Shown here piece by piece: positions 1-7,815 of a stretch of 36,629 bases of DNA. The stretch spans positions 1-36,629 of the forward strand of contig WSXW01000018.1 in assembly GCA_009773495.1 (NCBI GenBank), read 5' to 3'. Origin of the DNA: Bacillota bacterium. Its GTDB lineage: Bacteria; Bacillota; UBA994. The position numbers and the translations under genes were made by a program. The notes under the pieces are model-generated. The model made no database searches, was not told where the DNA came from, and saw only the letters and a list, made by a program, of their open reading frames with translations. The stretch's first letter is position 1, and each line of letters starts with the position of its first letter.

Positions 1-2
1 CA

Positions 3-74
3 GGCGTCAAAGTCCTGTGGCGAGGGTTCCGAAGACTGCAGGATATTACTGATATGTGGGAGCTTTTCCATTAG
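3..74 (+). pseudogene. possible C-terminal tail of a transposase (cut by window edge)
   Basis: An open frame runs in from the left edge and stops at TAG 72-74. Its last 23 residues include KVLWRGFRRLQDI, a basic/aromatic pattern that resembles the C-terminal ends of some DDE transposases. Nothing upstream is visible, so this is only a suggestion. The two other forward frames also stay open for part of this stretch, so coding is not proven. Confidence 0.2.
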
Positions 75-120
75 CTCAATACTTGTGGGTAAAGCATAGG
101 GCTTTGGCCAGGGGGGCTAG

Positions 121-870
121 CTACCACAGTATCTTAAGATCAACAGATAATCCTACAAAGGTGGGGTGTTCCACCACTTCATCATCCATGCCGCCTGCAG
201 CAAAGGTATAGGCGCCATCCTTTAGTGCAAAGCACTCCAGGGTTTTTTCATCTGGGTTGACCAGCCAATAGTGGCGCACTTGGGCCTGCTGGTAAATACG
301 GAGTTTTCGCAGCCTATCTTTGCGGCTAGTAGAGGGGGAGATTACTTCTACTACCAATGTAGGCGGACCGTCGATACGCGCGTGTAGTACGATTTCTTCT
401 TGCCGGCTTGCTATGTAGAAGATATCTGGATGCACTACAGTATAGTCGCCTAAGGTTACATCTAGAGGGGCATCAAATATCTCGCCTGTTGGATCAGAAA
501 TAGCAAAATAGTCCTCTAGTAACCGTTGCAGTCGCCGGGATACTCGCTGGTGCAAGACGGTGGGTGAGGGGTCTTTAACTAAGAGACCGTCTAGGATTTC
601 GTAGCTGTATCCGGGTTCTTCGGGCAGTTTAAGATAGTCTTCGTAGGTCAACTTCTTAGTAGGGTCGGCTTTGTACTCAACGGCTTTCTCTCTAATTTGT
701 GAACATGACAACGAGTTAATTACATCAGTCAGTCGATAGCGGTACTGTTTGCTACCTAATTCGATGTAGGGGATTTTGTTCTCCCGTGTGTACCTCCAGA
801 TTGTCTCTACTGAAAAATCTAAAGCCTTGGCTAGGACTTGGGCAGTGAGGAGTTCTTTATCGTCACTCAT
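121..870 (-). CDS. excisionase-type HTH fused to Uma2-family (PD-(D/E)XK) nuclease domain
   Basis: The protein has 249 residues. Residues 7-55 form an excisionase/MerR-like helix-turn-helix (ETIWRYTRENKIPYIELGSK). Residues 75-249 are a Uma2/DUF820 domain with the PD-(D/E)XK pattern: E91, D149 in HPDIFYIA, E175 in VVEVISPS and K184. Uma2 proteins are putative restriction-type endonucleases, numerous in cyanobacteria and some Bacillota, with no settled role. The start at 868-870 is chosen because AGGAGGTGATCGC precedes it at ideal spacing; a longer frame to 903 has no such site. It is a single gene with no partner on its strand downstream in the window. The N-terminal DNA-binding domain is the unusual part, as most Uma2 proteins consist of the nuclease domain alone. 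Confidence 0.85.
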   Translation of the reverse strand: MSDDKELLTAQVLAKALDFSVETIWRYTRENKIPYIELGSKQYRYRLTDVINSLSCSQIREKAVEYKADPTKKLTYEDYLKLPEEPGYSYEILDGLLVKDPSPTVLHQRVSRRLQRLLEDYFAISDPTGEIFDAPLDVTLGDYTVVHPDIFYIASRQEEIVLHARIDGPPTLVVEVISPSTSRKDRLRKLRIYQQAQVRHYWLVNPDEKTLECFALKDGAYTFAAGGMDDEVVEHPTFVGLSVDLKILW

Positions 871-942
871 GCGATCACCTCCTAGGGTAATCATAGCAAG
901 CATCCTAAAGCATAGTCAAGTAAACACAACAAAACACAACTA

Positions 943-970
943 AAAGGTCCACCGAAACGGGTGGACCTTT
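943..970 (-). terminator. 11-bp perfect hairpin after the 46-aa ORF
   Basis: The arms AAAGGTCCACC (943-953) and GGTGGACCTTT (960-970) pair perfectly around a 6-nt loop. On the minus strand the stem is followed by TTTTAG and lies 2 nt past the stop of the small ORF at 973-1113. This is consistent with an intrinsic terminator shielding the Uma2 gene. Confidence 0.6.
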
Positions 971-972
971 AT

Positions 973-1113
973 CTAGTGGTGCACACGTAGCTCTCGTAGC
1001 TTTTCGAGGGCCAGCCTGATTGCGCTCGCTATAACCAGCGGCGCTATGAAGAGCTTAACTAACATAGCAGTGCGTAAGGGATTCTCAAAGGAGAAGTAGT
1101 GCTCAGTCAACAT
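973..1113 (-). CDS. small hydrophobic protein, 46 aa, unknown function
   Basis: An ATG at 1111-1113 opens a 46-codon frame ending in TAG just before a strong hairpin terminator. The peptide begins MLTEHYFSFENPLRTAMLVK, has one hydrophobic stretch (about residues 17-34, LFIAPLVIASAIRLAL) and ends with a charged tail LEKLRELRVHH. This suggests one membrane helix with a basic C-terminus. The upstream AGGA gives only a weak ribosome binding site. I do not recognise a family. The stop-to-terminator spacing and the amphipathic composition support it as a real gene. The rest of the 871-1261 gap (1114-1261) shows no convincing gene. Confidence 0.45.
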   Translation of the reverse strand: MLTEHYFSFENPLRTAMLVKLFIAPLVIASAIRLALEKLRELRVHH

Positions 1114-1261
1114 GTCGCGGTGTTCCTAGCCCACTCCCTATGCCGAATTTTACCCGGCCATTCTCCTAGTGATTAGTGAGTAATGAGTAGTGATTCAGTC
1201 TCCTAGGTCATGTTTCCTGAGTCATGTTGCATGTTTAACCCGGATGGTTATTGGCCGTCAA

Positions 1262-2305
1262 TTAACTCAACAAATACGCTACGCACAGCTTTGCCGTAGC
1301 CTCAAGTGCGCTCTTATGTGTGCGTTCATGCGCGTGTGAAGCGTCAACTCCAGGCCCAATGAGTGCGGTGCGGATGTCATTACCGGCCCGCAGTGCAGGC
1401 CCGGCGTCTGAGCCATAATTAGGGTAGATATCTACTGCATAGGGTAACTTATGCTCTTCAGCTAGTGCTACCAGCTGCTTACGTAGGCCTGCGTCATAAG
1501 GGCCACCAGAATCCTTAGCGCAGATCGAGACGTCAAACTCGGTGCATGTTAGTCCATCACCGATGCAGCCCATATCTACGGCCAAGAACTCCGTCGTCTG
1601 TGGAGGGGTGCCAACTGAAGCTCCATGACCTACCTCTTCAAAGTTCGTGATAAAGAAATGAGTAGTCCGAGCGGGTAATACTTTCTTATCGGCGAAGTAC
1701 TTGGCAACGCCGAGAAGAACCGCTACGCTGGCCTTGTCATCTAGATGACGGGATTTTACAAATCCAGAGTCAGTGACAGTGGTACGCGGGTCAAGGGCGA
1801 CAAAATCACCTACGCCAATGCCTAGCTTGCGTACATCATCGCGAGACCTAACGACTTCGTCTATGCGTATCTCCATATTGTCTTCACTGCGTTCTTGCTT
1901 ACTGGAATCTGGGCCGTATACATGCGTAGATTGCTTAGTAGTTAGAATGGTACCTGTGTACTTACAGCCGCCGGAAGTAATGATTGTACAGTGTTCCCCT
2001 TCAACTGAGTTATACATGTATCCACCTAACCGGGTAAACCTTAACCTACCACTGGCCTTTATCTCCTTAACCATCGCGCCTAAAGTGTCGACGTGACCAG
2101 ATAGAGTGCGGTGAGCAATGTCATCCGTGCCCCGCAGCGTAGCGATTAGACCGCCCTTATTAAGTAGCTTAGTCTCAAGTCCCAGTTTATCAAATTCGCC
2201 TTTAATGTAGTCAATCACGGTCTCAGTATAGCCCACAGGGCTAGGTGTAGTAGCAATTTTTACTAAGTTATCGACGACATAATTCATGTCTAGATCAAAA
2301 TTCAT
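1262..2305 (-). CDS. M42-family metallopeptidase (glutamyl/deblocking aminopeptidase-like)
   Basis: The protein has 347 residues, normal for M42 dinuclear metallo-aminopeptidases (FrvX/YsdC/PepA group), which are cytosolic and form large tetrahedral complexes. Visible metal and catalytic motifs are H71-x-D73 in SGHVDTLG, D189 in HLDDKASVA, and E223-E224 in [10 protein letters not shown], followed by DMG near residue 245 and a C-terminal [11 protein letters not shown] carrying the last histidine ligand. The start is set by GGGAGG seven bases upstream of ATG at 2303-2305. The gene is divergent from the cyclophilin at 2418, so 2306-2417 should hold both promoters. The likely role is trimming of peptides during protein turnover. 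Confidence 0.9.
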   Translation of the reverse strand: MNFDLDMNYVVDNLVKIATTPSPVGYTETVIDYIKGEFDKLGLETKLLNKGGLIATLRGTDDIAHRTLSGHVDTLGAMVKEIKASGRLRFTRLGGYMYNSVEGEHCTIITSGGCKYTGTILTTKQSTHVYGPDSSKQERSEDNMEIRIDEVVRSRDDVRKLGIGVGDFVALDPRTTVTDSGFVKSRHLDDKASVAVLLGVAKYFADKKVLPARTTHFFITNFEEVGHGASVGTPPQTTEFLAVDMGCIGDGLTCTEFDVSICAKDSGGPYDAGLRKQLVALAEEHKLPYAVDIYPNYGSDAGPALRAGNDIRTALIGPGVDASHAHERTHKSALEATAKLCVAYLLS

Positions 2306-2417
2306 GAGGTTGCCTCCCTTTTGTCATATGTTTAATATATTTGCCGCCTTTTGGACGAATCCTTTTAGGCTAGCTAGGATTTTTCTCTTGAATGGAGAAA
2401 ACTACGGAAGGAGGTGC

Positions 2418-2858
2418 ATGAAAATGAACGCTAAAAAGACAGCAACAATCGAAACCGCCAAAGGAACGTTTACCATTGAGCTTTTCACCGAGGCTGCACC
2501 GGGAACAGTCGCTAATTTTGAGAAGCTCGCTAATTCAGGTTACTACGACGGACTGACATTCCACCGCTGCCTTAAAGACTTCGTGATTCAGGGCGGCTGC
2601 CCGCAGGGTACGGGAACTGGTGGCCCGGGGTACACTATTAAATGCGAGACAAAAGGTAATCCTCATAAACATGTGCGTGGAGCATTGAGCATGGCGCATG
2701 CCGGCAAAGATACAGGGGGTAGTCAGTTTTTTATAGTACGCCAACCGCAGCCACACCTTGATGCCATGCACACGGTGTTTGGACAGGTAATCGAAAACGT
2801 AGATTTGGTCGACAAGATGGAGCAGAACGATAAGATGCTCAAGGTTAGGGTGAACTAA
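2418..2858 (+). CDS. cyclophilin-type peptidyl-prolyl cis-trans isomerase
   Basis: The protein has 146 residues and covers the whole single-domain cyclophilin fold with no signal peptide, so it is cytosolic. The characteristic sequences are there: [19 protein letters not shown] (catalytic Arg in FHR), [16 protein letters not shown] and the C-terminal [17 protein letters not shown]. The start at 2418 follows GGAAGGAGGTGC; a frame open back to 2286 lacks a binding site and reads through the divergent promoter region. It lies 35 nt before the aminotransferase gene and is probably co-transcribed with it. It resembles the small PpiB proteins of Bacillota. Confidence 0.92.
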   Translation: MKMNAKKTATIETAKGTFTIELFTEAAPGTVANFEKLANSGYYDGLTFHRCLKDFVIQGGCPQGTGTGGPGYTIKCETKGNPHKHVRGALSMAHAGKDTGGSQFFIVRQPQPHLDAMHTVFGQVIENVDLVDKMEQNDKMLKVRVN

Positions 2859-2893
2859 CCCACAAGGAGGCACGATACAAGAGGTGAGGCTCA

Positions 2894-4060
2894 TTGAAAA
2901 CAGTAGAACAAGTACGCCAAGACATGCCGGTGTTGAGTAAGTATATCTTTCTTAACGCTGGTTCGCTGTGCCCCACACCCACTCCGGTGATGGACACTTT
3001 CTTTACTGCCTATCAAGAGTGGCATGAACGTGGTGCTGGCTTGTCCAAGCATTACGAGGAGATGCGGGATGTGGTTACAGACCAAACTAGGGCCAAGCTG
3101 GCTCAGCTAGTCAATTGTGATCCCTTAGAGCTTGCTCTGACGAGTAACGCTACCGAGGGAGTCAATATTGTAGCCTGGGGTATCGATTGGCAACCCCAGG
3201 ACGAAGTAATCATTACCACTGGCGAGCACCCAGCTAACTCTGTGGTGTGGATGTACAACGAGGAACGCCTCGGCATTAAATTGCGTTTTCTTCCGGTCTA
3301 CACTAACACAGAGGAAATTATAGCCAACTACGCTAGCTTACTCAATGAGCGTACGCGGCTAGTCTCCTTTAGCCATGTGCTAAGTGCCAACGGCCATATC
3401 TTACCGGTTGAACAGATGACAGCAATGGCCCACGCTGCAGGCGCGATGGTGATTATTGATGGCGCCCATGCGGTAGGACAAATGCCTGTTGATCTGCGCC
3501 AGATAGACTGCGACTTTTACACCCTCAACGGGCACAAGTGGCTCTTTGGGCCTGCCGGTACAGGTGCACTCTATGTGCGCCACGACAGAGTGGAAGAGGT
3601 GCGACCGACGTTTATGGGTGATGTAGGTTATAAACAGTTTGACTACAGGGAAGGCGGCAGCTACACTCCTCCCCCTGGAGCCCGTAGGTACGAGTATGCC
3701 ACTCGCAACTGGGCCGTTATGCCTGCCTTAAATACGGCTATCGACTATGTTAACGATATCGGTATAGATAATATCCGTGAGCGGGTAAAGACCCTCACAC
3801 ATAACTTTAAGCAAGGCCTGTTAAAACTGCCCTACCTTGTGAACTGGAGTCCCATGGATCCAGAGCAATCTGCTGGGTTGGTGTGCTTCGGCTTTAAGGG
3901 ATATAACGCTAAGGAAATATACGCCTATCTCGAAGCTCAAGGCATTTGTCCACGCTTCATTAATGACGATTTGCTCCGAGTATCAATAGGTTACTTCACC
4001 CTCGAAGCCGAGCTAGATAAGCTCCTACAGGCTCTAGAAAGCTATCTTAATACTCACTAA
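2894..4060 (+). CDS. class V aminotransferase (cysteine desulfurase-like, PLP-dependent)
   Basis: The protein has 388 residues of fold-type I PLP enzyme. ALTSNATEGVN (about 81-91) is the phosphate-binding turn, IIDGAHAVGQMP holds D189 and H192, and TLNGHKWLFGPAGTGAL carries the Schiff-base lysine K215. The start is TTG at 2894, preceded by GAGGTGAG. The family includes NifS/SufS desulfurases, isopenicillin-N epimerase-like proteins and selenocysteine lyases. I see no obvious conserved desulfurase cysteine loop, so the substrate is open. No Fe-S scaffold gene is adjacent. The gene is followed directly by a strong terminator. Confidence 0.88.
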   Translation: MKTVEQVRQDMPVLSKYIFLNAGSLCPTPTPVMDTFFTAYQEWHERGAGLSKHYEEMRDVVTDQTRAKLAQLVNCDPLELALTSNATEGVNIVAWGIDWQPQDEVIITTGEHPANSVVWMYNEERLGIKLRFLPVYTNTEEIIANYASLLNERTRLVSFSHVLSANGHILPVEQMTAMAHAAGAMVIIDGAHAVGQMPVDLRQIDCDFYTLNGHKWLFGPAGTGALYVRHDRVEEVRPTFMGDVGYKQFDYREGGSYTPPPGARRYEYATRNWAVMPALNTAIDYVNDIGIDNIRERVKTLTHNFKQGLLKLPYLVNWSPMDPEQSAGLVCFGFKGYNAKEIYAYLEAQGICPRFINDDLLRVSIGYFTLEAELDKLLQALESYLNTH

Positions 4061-4063
4061 CTT

Positions 4064-4096
4064 AAAAGGCTGGCTCACAAGCGTGGCCAGCCTTTT
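4064..4096 (+). terminator. intrinsic terminator of the cyclophilin-aminotransferase unit
   Basis: The perfect 11-bp stem AAAAGGCTGGC / GCCAGCCTTTT has an 11-nt loop and ends in a T run, 3 nt past the aminotransferase stop. The A/T ends make it bidirectional in principle. 4100-4216 shows nothing recognisable. Confidence 0.8.
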
Positions 4097-4216
4097 GATT
4101 GACGCTTTCAGACCAGATTTCACTTGATGTTTGTTAAGTGTAGCGCTTGATAGCTCTTGCTCATACCATCGGTTTCATTCCCTAGGACAAAGGCAACAGG
4201 TTGGGGGGTGTTCTTT

Positions 4217-4318
4217 TCAATCCAATGCCGCCTTGTGTAGCACACTGATATAAAAGTCAACCGGAGTCATAAGTTCCTCTGCCCGCTCCACCCTGTCTCG
4301 CGTGGCCGTGTCAATGCT
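4217..4318 (-). pseudogene. orphaned C-terminal codons of the RlmA-like gene beyond an in-frame TGA
   Basis: Reading on past the TGA at 4319-4321 in the same frame gives about 33 further residues (SIDTATRDRVERAEELMTPV..., ending VLHKAALD) before the next stop at 4217-4219. These match the expected C-terminal tail of RlmA proteins, where MTPxxW is followed by about 30 residues. The full read-through length of 270 positions equals the family norm, so the TGA looks like a recent nonsense change, probably TGG to TGA at a tryptophan, or a sequencing error. Confidence 0.65.
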
Positions 4319-5029
4319 TCAATAGTAGGGTGTCATTGTTAGCAACCTCAAGATATCCTCGCCCTGCAGATGTAGGTCAAAACGTACCTGTTCGCAGCGA
4401 AGCACTGCAAAACCCGGTGGGGAAGGAAGTTTAGAAACATTCTTATCTGTTGAAGCATAGATTAGTTGCTTTAGCCCATAGAGATGGTCAGGGCCAGGGG
4501 TTACTACTACATAGTGACCACGCGGTGTTAGTACCCTCCATGCCTCATCATCTGAGCCCGGAGCCATAATGCGCAGCAGACAGTCAACGCTCTGGCTGAG
4601 GATGGGTAATCTAAAGGTGCTTGCTACAATCCACACACTCGCTTTGTCTCGCTTTGCTGCAGAGGCAATGGCATGACGCGAAATGTCGATTCCGATAAAA
4701 GCGGAGCCAGACAGCTTCGTTCTCAACTGGCGCATAAAGTACCCTTCCCCGCACCCGGCGTCTAGAATTATTTCTGCACCTAAATCAGAGACTACTGTTG
4801 CGAGACTAGCTGCAAGCTTAGCATAATGGCCGGTGTTGAGAAACTCCCTGCGACCCTCTACCATCTTGGCGCTGTCGCCCGGATCCTTGCTCTCCTTGTG
4901 GTGTGAGAGCAGAAGGTTAACATACCCCTTGCGGGAAATATCGAAGCTATGGCGGTTACCGCAGACCCACGCTCTCTCTAGCCGGCCTAGCGCGGCTTGA
5001 CACACAGGGCAGGCCAAGACGCTCATCAT
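4319..5029 (-). CDS. RlmA-type 23S rRNA (guanine-N1)-methyltransferase, C-terminally truncated
   Basis: As translated the protein has 236 residues. The N-terminal zinc site C7-C10-C23-H27 (CPVC...CGNRH), then SFDISRKGYVNLL and the SAM-binding LDAGCGEGYF (D90-G96), are diagnostic of RrmA/RlmA(I/II), which methylates G745 or G748 of helix 35 in the 23S rRNA peptide exit tunnel; the Gram-positive form affects tylosin resistance. The frame ends at LLTMTPYY followed by TGA, about 34 residues short of the family length, and the missing residues are still encoded in frame (4217-4318). The start overlaps the DUF362 stop in ATGATGA, so translation is probably coupled; a second ATG at 5026 is equally possible. 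Whether the shortened enzyme works is unclear. Confidence 0.85.
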   Translation of the reverse strand: MMSVLACPVCQAALGRLERAWVCGNRHSFDISRKGYVNLLLSHHKESKDPGDSAKMVEGRREFLNTGHYAKLAASLATVVSDLGAEIILDAGCGEGYFMRQLRTKLSGSAFIGIDISRHAIASAAKRDKASVWIVASTFRLPILSQSVDCLLRIMAPGSDDEAWRVLTPRGHYVVVTPGPDHLYGLKQLIYASTDKNVSKLPSPPGFAVLRCEQVRFDLHLQGEDILRLLTMTPYY

Positions 5030-6183
5030 CTAAATAACAACCGCCCCAGCCAAGAGCGGCCGACCTCTATTGCCTCTTGCGGACACAACTCTTGGCAGCA
5101 AAAGCAGCGAATACATTTATCTAACTCGACTTGTGGCAGCTCTCCCTGTTTCAGCTCGATAGCTTGGGGTGGGCAGCTCCGTACACATACTCCGCAGGAA
5201 GAGCAGGTGCTACGCATAAAAATGGGTTTGGGCCTTAGCTGGCGCGAGAGCCTATCAGCCCAGCGGCGGGGCATCAGCTGATCTAGTAAATGAGTCCGGA
5301 TGGATGCCGTGGGGAGCGAGGCTCCTCTGTGTTTTGGACTTACCTGGCCACGCACATCAACTTCAGAAAGCGACATGGGGCAAAGGCCAACAGCTTGTCC
5401 CACAACAATTGTGGGTACTTGTTCGGGCTTAAGTCCTAGCATTGCTGCTGCAACTAAGTCCACGGCGTGGACGTCCCTACCAGCTAGAATAGCTCCTACT
5501 TCGTATGGCTTGCCACTAGAGGGGCCTTCGCCTTCCATGCCAATGATGGCGTCAACAATAGTGAGGTCGGGCTCCGCTAGCTCAGCGATTCCGACCAACA
5601 TACTACAGAAATCGTTGAGATCTGGGCTACGCATATGATATTCAAACTTCTGAATACCTGGTACTAGGCCAAATAAGTTTTTCACGGCGCAGGTCATGGT
5701 GGTGAGCCCGTGTGTCTTGAGTTTGGGCAGGTTTATAAGCACATCTGCTTCTATAGCTGGCCGCAACAGTTCCGCCCCGTTTAAATTGGCCTTAGTTTCC
5801 CTCTTAACCTTAACTGTGCTTGTGTCCACGTTGAGTATGGCACCTGATTCTTCGGCAACTTTAGCAAAACCACACTTTTCGTAAGCGTTGCGCAGCAATA
5901 TCGGAGTATATGGCCCTCCCGGGCTATCAATAATCACAGCCTGAGCGCCACACTCTTTCACTAGGTTGCAGACAGCCTTCGCTACGCTTGGGTGTGTCGT
6001 CACAGCTCGGTCTGGCGACTTGGCCATCAGCATATTAACCTTGATGGCCACTGTGGTGCCGGGCTTAACAAGATGGGCCAAGCCTCCGGGCCAGATTTCC
6101 GCTATGGCGCGTTCTACGGCTGCCTGGACAGCACTTTCGTCATAGGTTGCGCAGGTAATACTAGAGACTAGGGGTTTGTTCAT
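5026..6183 (-). CDS. DUF362 protein with C-terminal 2[4Fe-4S] ferredoxin domain
   Basis: The protein has 385 residues. Residues 1-300 form a DUF362 domain (VAIKVNMLMAKSP, INLPKLKTHGLTTMT, AVKNLFGLVPG), and residues 320-375 form a dicluster ferredoxin with C327, C330, C333, C337 and C357, C360, C363, C367. No signal peptide or membrane helix is seen, so it is probably a cytosolic Fe-S protein. The function of DUF362 is unknown; the family is common in anaerobes. AGGAGGATCAACT sets the ATG at 6181-6183. It is the first gene of a two-gene unit, its stop overlapping the rRNA methyltransferase start. It is divergent from glnA. Confidence 0.9.
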   Translation of the reverse strand: MNKPLVSSITCATYDESAVQAAVERAIAEIWPGGLAHLVKPGTTVAIKVNMLMAKSPDRAVTTHPSVAKAVCNLVKECGAQAVIIDSPGGPYTPILLRNAYEKCGFAKVAEESGAILNVDTSTVKVKRETKANLNGAELLRPAIEADVLINLPKLKTHGLTTMTCAVKNLFGLVPGIQKFEYHMRSPDLNDFCSMLVGIAELAEPDLTIVDAIIGMEGEGPSSGKPYEVGAILAGRDVHAVDLVAAAMLGLKPEQVPTIVVGQAVGLCPMSLSEVDVRGQVSPKHRGASLPTASIRTHLLDQLMPRRWADRLSRQLRPKPIFMRSTCSSCGVCVRSCPPQAIELKQGELPQVELDKCIRCFCCQELCPQEAIEVGRSWLGRLLFR

Positions 6184-6289
6184 AGTTGATCCTCCTATAA
6201 ATGGGCAGAATATTTATAATTTTTGGTGTAGACATAATCCGAACATTGCTGTATCATTAACCCATTAATATTCGGGAAGGGTGTGCAAA

Positions 6290-7615
6290 TTGATTACAAA
6301 GCATGACGTATTACAGAGGGCGAAGGATGACAATATTAGGTTTGTTCGGCTTCAGTTCACCGATATCCTTGGTGTAAATAAGAATGTAGCCATCTCTGTC
6401 GACGAATTAGAGACTGCGTTAGACGGAGAGCTAATGTTTGACGGTTCCTCAATCGAGGGTTTTGCTCGTATTGAGGAGTCTGACATGCTGCTTAAAGCCG
6501 ACCCCAGTACGTATGTAGTATTTCCTTGGACCAAAGGTAAAGCCCCTACAGCTCGCTTGATATGCGATATATTAAACCCGGATGGTACTCCCTTCAGTGG
6601 TTGCCCGAGGGCTACCCTAAAGAGAGCTGTCGAGGAAGCGAAGGATATGGGCTATACTATGTATGTGGGCCCTGAGGCAGAATTTTTTCTCTTCAAGCGC
6701 GACGCCGAAGGTAAAGCAACTACCATAACCAACGATCGTGGTGGATACTTTGATCTTTCACCCATTGATACGGGGGAAGACGCTCGTCGCGACATAGTTC
6801 TAACGCTAGAAGAGATGGGCTTTCACGTCGAAGCATCGCACCATGAGTGTGCACCCGGTCAGCACGAAATAGACTTTAGGTATGCTGATGCCCTCACAAC
6901 AGCCGACAACGTTACCACGTTTAAGCTAGTGGTAAGGACTATTGCCATGCAGCACAATCTCCACGCTACCTTTATGCCTAAGCCTCTATTTGGCGAAGCA
7001 GGTTCCGGCATGCATATTAATCAGTCCCTCTTCATAAACGGAAGCAATGCCTTCTATGATCCATCTACCCCTAATAAGCTTAGCAAATTGGCCATGCATT
7101 ATCTAGCAGGGCTGATCAAGTATGTGCCTGATTACACGGCCATTACTAACCCTCTTGTTAACTCCTACAAACGTTTGGTACCAGGTTATGAGGCACCGGT
7201 CTATGTTGCTTGGGCTGAGCGTAACAGAAGCCCGTTGATTCGCGTCCCTGCCCGTCGAGGCAGTAGTACTCGGCTTGAGCTGAGAAGCCCGGACCCAGCT
7301 TGCAATCCCTACCTAGCATTTGCCTGTGCACTTCGTGCTGGCCTAGAAGGTGTAAGGGACAGATTGACCCCGCCTCCTTCAGTAGAGGGGAACATTTATC
7401 ACATGGGAGAAGACGAGCGATCCCTTGCTGACATTAAGAGTTTGCCAGGGAGCTTGCGTGAGGCCTTAGATGTATTTGCCCAGAGTTCGTTTATGCGTGA
7501 AACTTTAGGAGAACACATCTTTGAGCGGTTCTTAAGGGCTAAGCTCGCCGAGTGCAGAATATACGATATGGAAGTCCATGGTTGGGAGCTAGACAGATAT
7601 CTATCAATTTATTAA
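6290..7615 (+). CDS. glnA: glutamine synthetase type I (GSI-alpha)
   Basis: From TTG at 6290 the protein has 441 residues, the size of Bacillus-type GlnA. It catalyses ATP-dependent amidation of glutamate. Visible signatures are LQFTDILG near the N-terminus, FDGSSIEGFARIEESDM, the glutamate/metal region GPEAEFFLF, the ATP-site PKPLFGEAGSGMHINQSL, and NRSPLIRVPARRG. In place of the adenylylated NLYD loop of enterobacterial enzymes it has GNIYHMGEDER, typical of GSI-alpha, which is feedback-inhibited rather than adenylylated. The start choice: GGGAAGGGTG at 6274-6283 sits correctly for TTG 6290, whereas GTG 6281 would overlap it. I could not find a clear GlnR/TnrA site upstream. The gene is monocistronic, closed by a terminator. 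Confidence 0.95.
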   Translation: MITKHDVLQRAKDDNIRFVRLQFTDILGVNKNVAISVDELETALDGELMFDGSSIEGFARIEESDMLLKADPSTYVVFPWTKGKAPTARLICDILNPDGTPFSGCPRATLKRAVEEAKDMGYTMYVGPEAEFFLFKRDAEGKATTITNDRGGYFDLSPIDTGEDARRDIVLTLEEMGFHVEASHHECAPGQHEIDFRYADALTTADNVTTFKLVVRTIAMQHNLHATFMPKPLFGEAGSGMHINQSLFINGSNAFYDPSTPNKLSKLAMHYLAGLIKYVPDYTAITNPLVNSYKRLVPGYEAPVYVAWAERNRSPLIRVPARRGSSTRLELRSPDPACNPYLAFACALRAGLEGVRDRLTPPPSVEGNIYHMGEDERSLADIKSLPGSLREALDVFAQSSFMRETLGEHIFERFLRAKLAECRIYDMEVHGWELDRYLSIY

Positions 7616-7622
7616 AGCAATT

Positions 7623-7655
7623 AGGGGGATGTCCACGAGTCATCCCCCTTTCCTT
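7623..7655 (+). terminator. intrinsic terminator of glnA
   Basis: The perfect stem AGGGGGATG / CATCCCCCT (7623-7631, 7641-7649) has a 9-nt loop and is followed by TTCCTTTT, 7 nt after the glnA stop. Confidence 0.85.
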
Positions 7656-7720
7656 TTGTAAGCCTTGTCTGAAAACTAGTTTACATACGTAAGGATAGGC
7701 AGGAATAGTTTCGATGGGTG

Positions 7721-7790
7721 TGGAACTTTTGTTCTAAGAAGAAGAGGGGAACAACCCCAATTGAATAAGCTGCGTTCCTCATGAAGGAAC
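7721..7790 (+). other. structured leader with competing GGAAC/GTTCC pairings
   Basis: Ahead of the M20 peptidase gene lie three small potential hairpins: GAAC-TTTT-GTTC (about 7723-7734), GGGG-AACAA-CCCC (7746-7758) and GTTCCT-CATGA-AGGAAC (7774-7790). GGAAC inside the second (7748-7752) could instead pair with GTTCC of the third. This resembles a two-state leader RNA, but it matches no riboswitch class I know, and short repeats of this kind can arise by chance. Confidence 0.3.
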
Positions 7791-7815
7791 ACGATATAGC
7801 TTTAGGAGGATTAGA

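Noticed and set aside
1773-2096. 107-aa plus-strand ORF inside the M42 gene
   Set aside because: It is antisense to a clear M42 peptidase with intact motifs and has no ribosome site.
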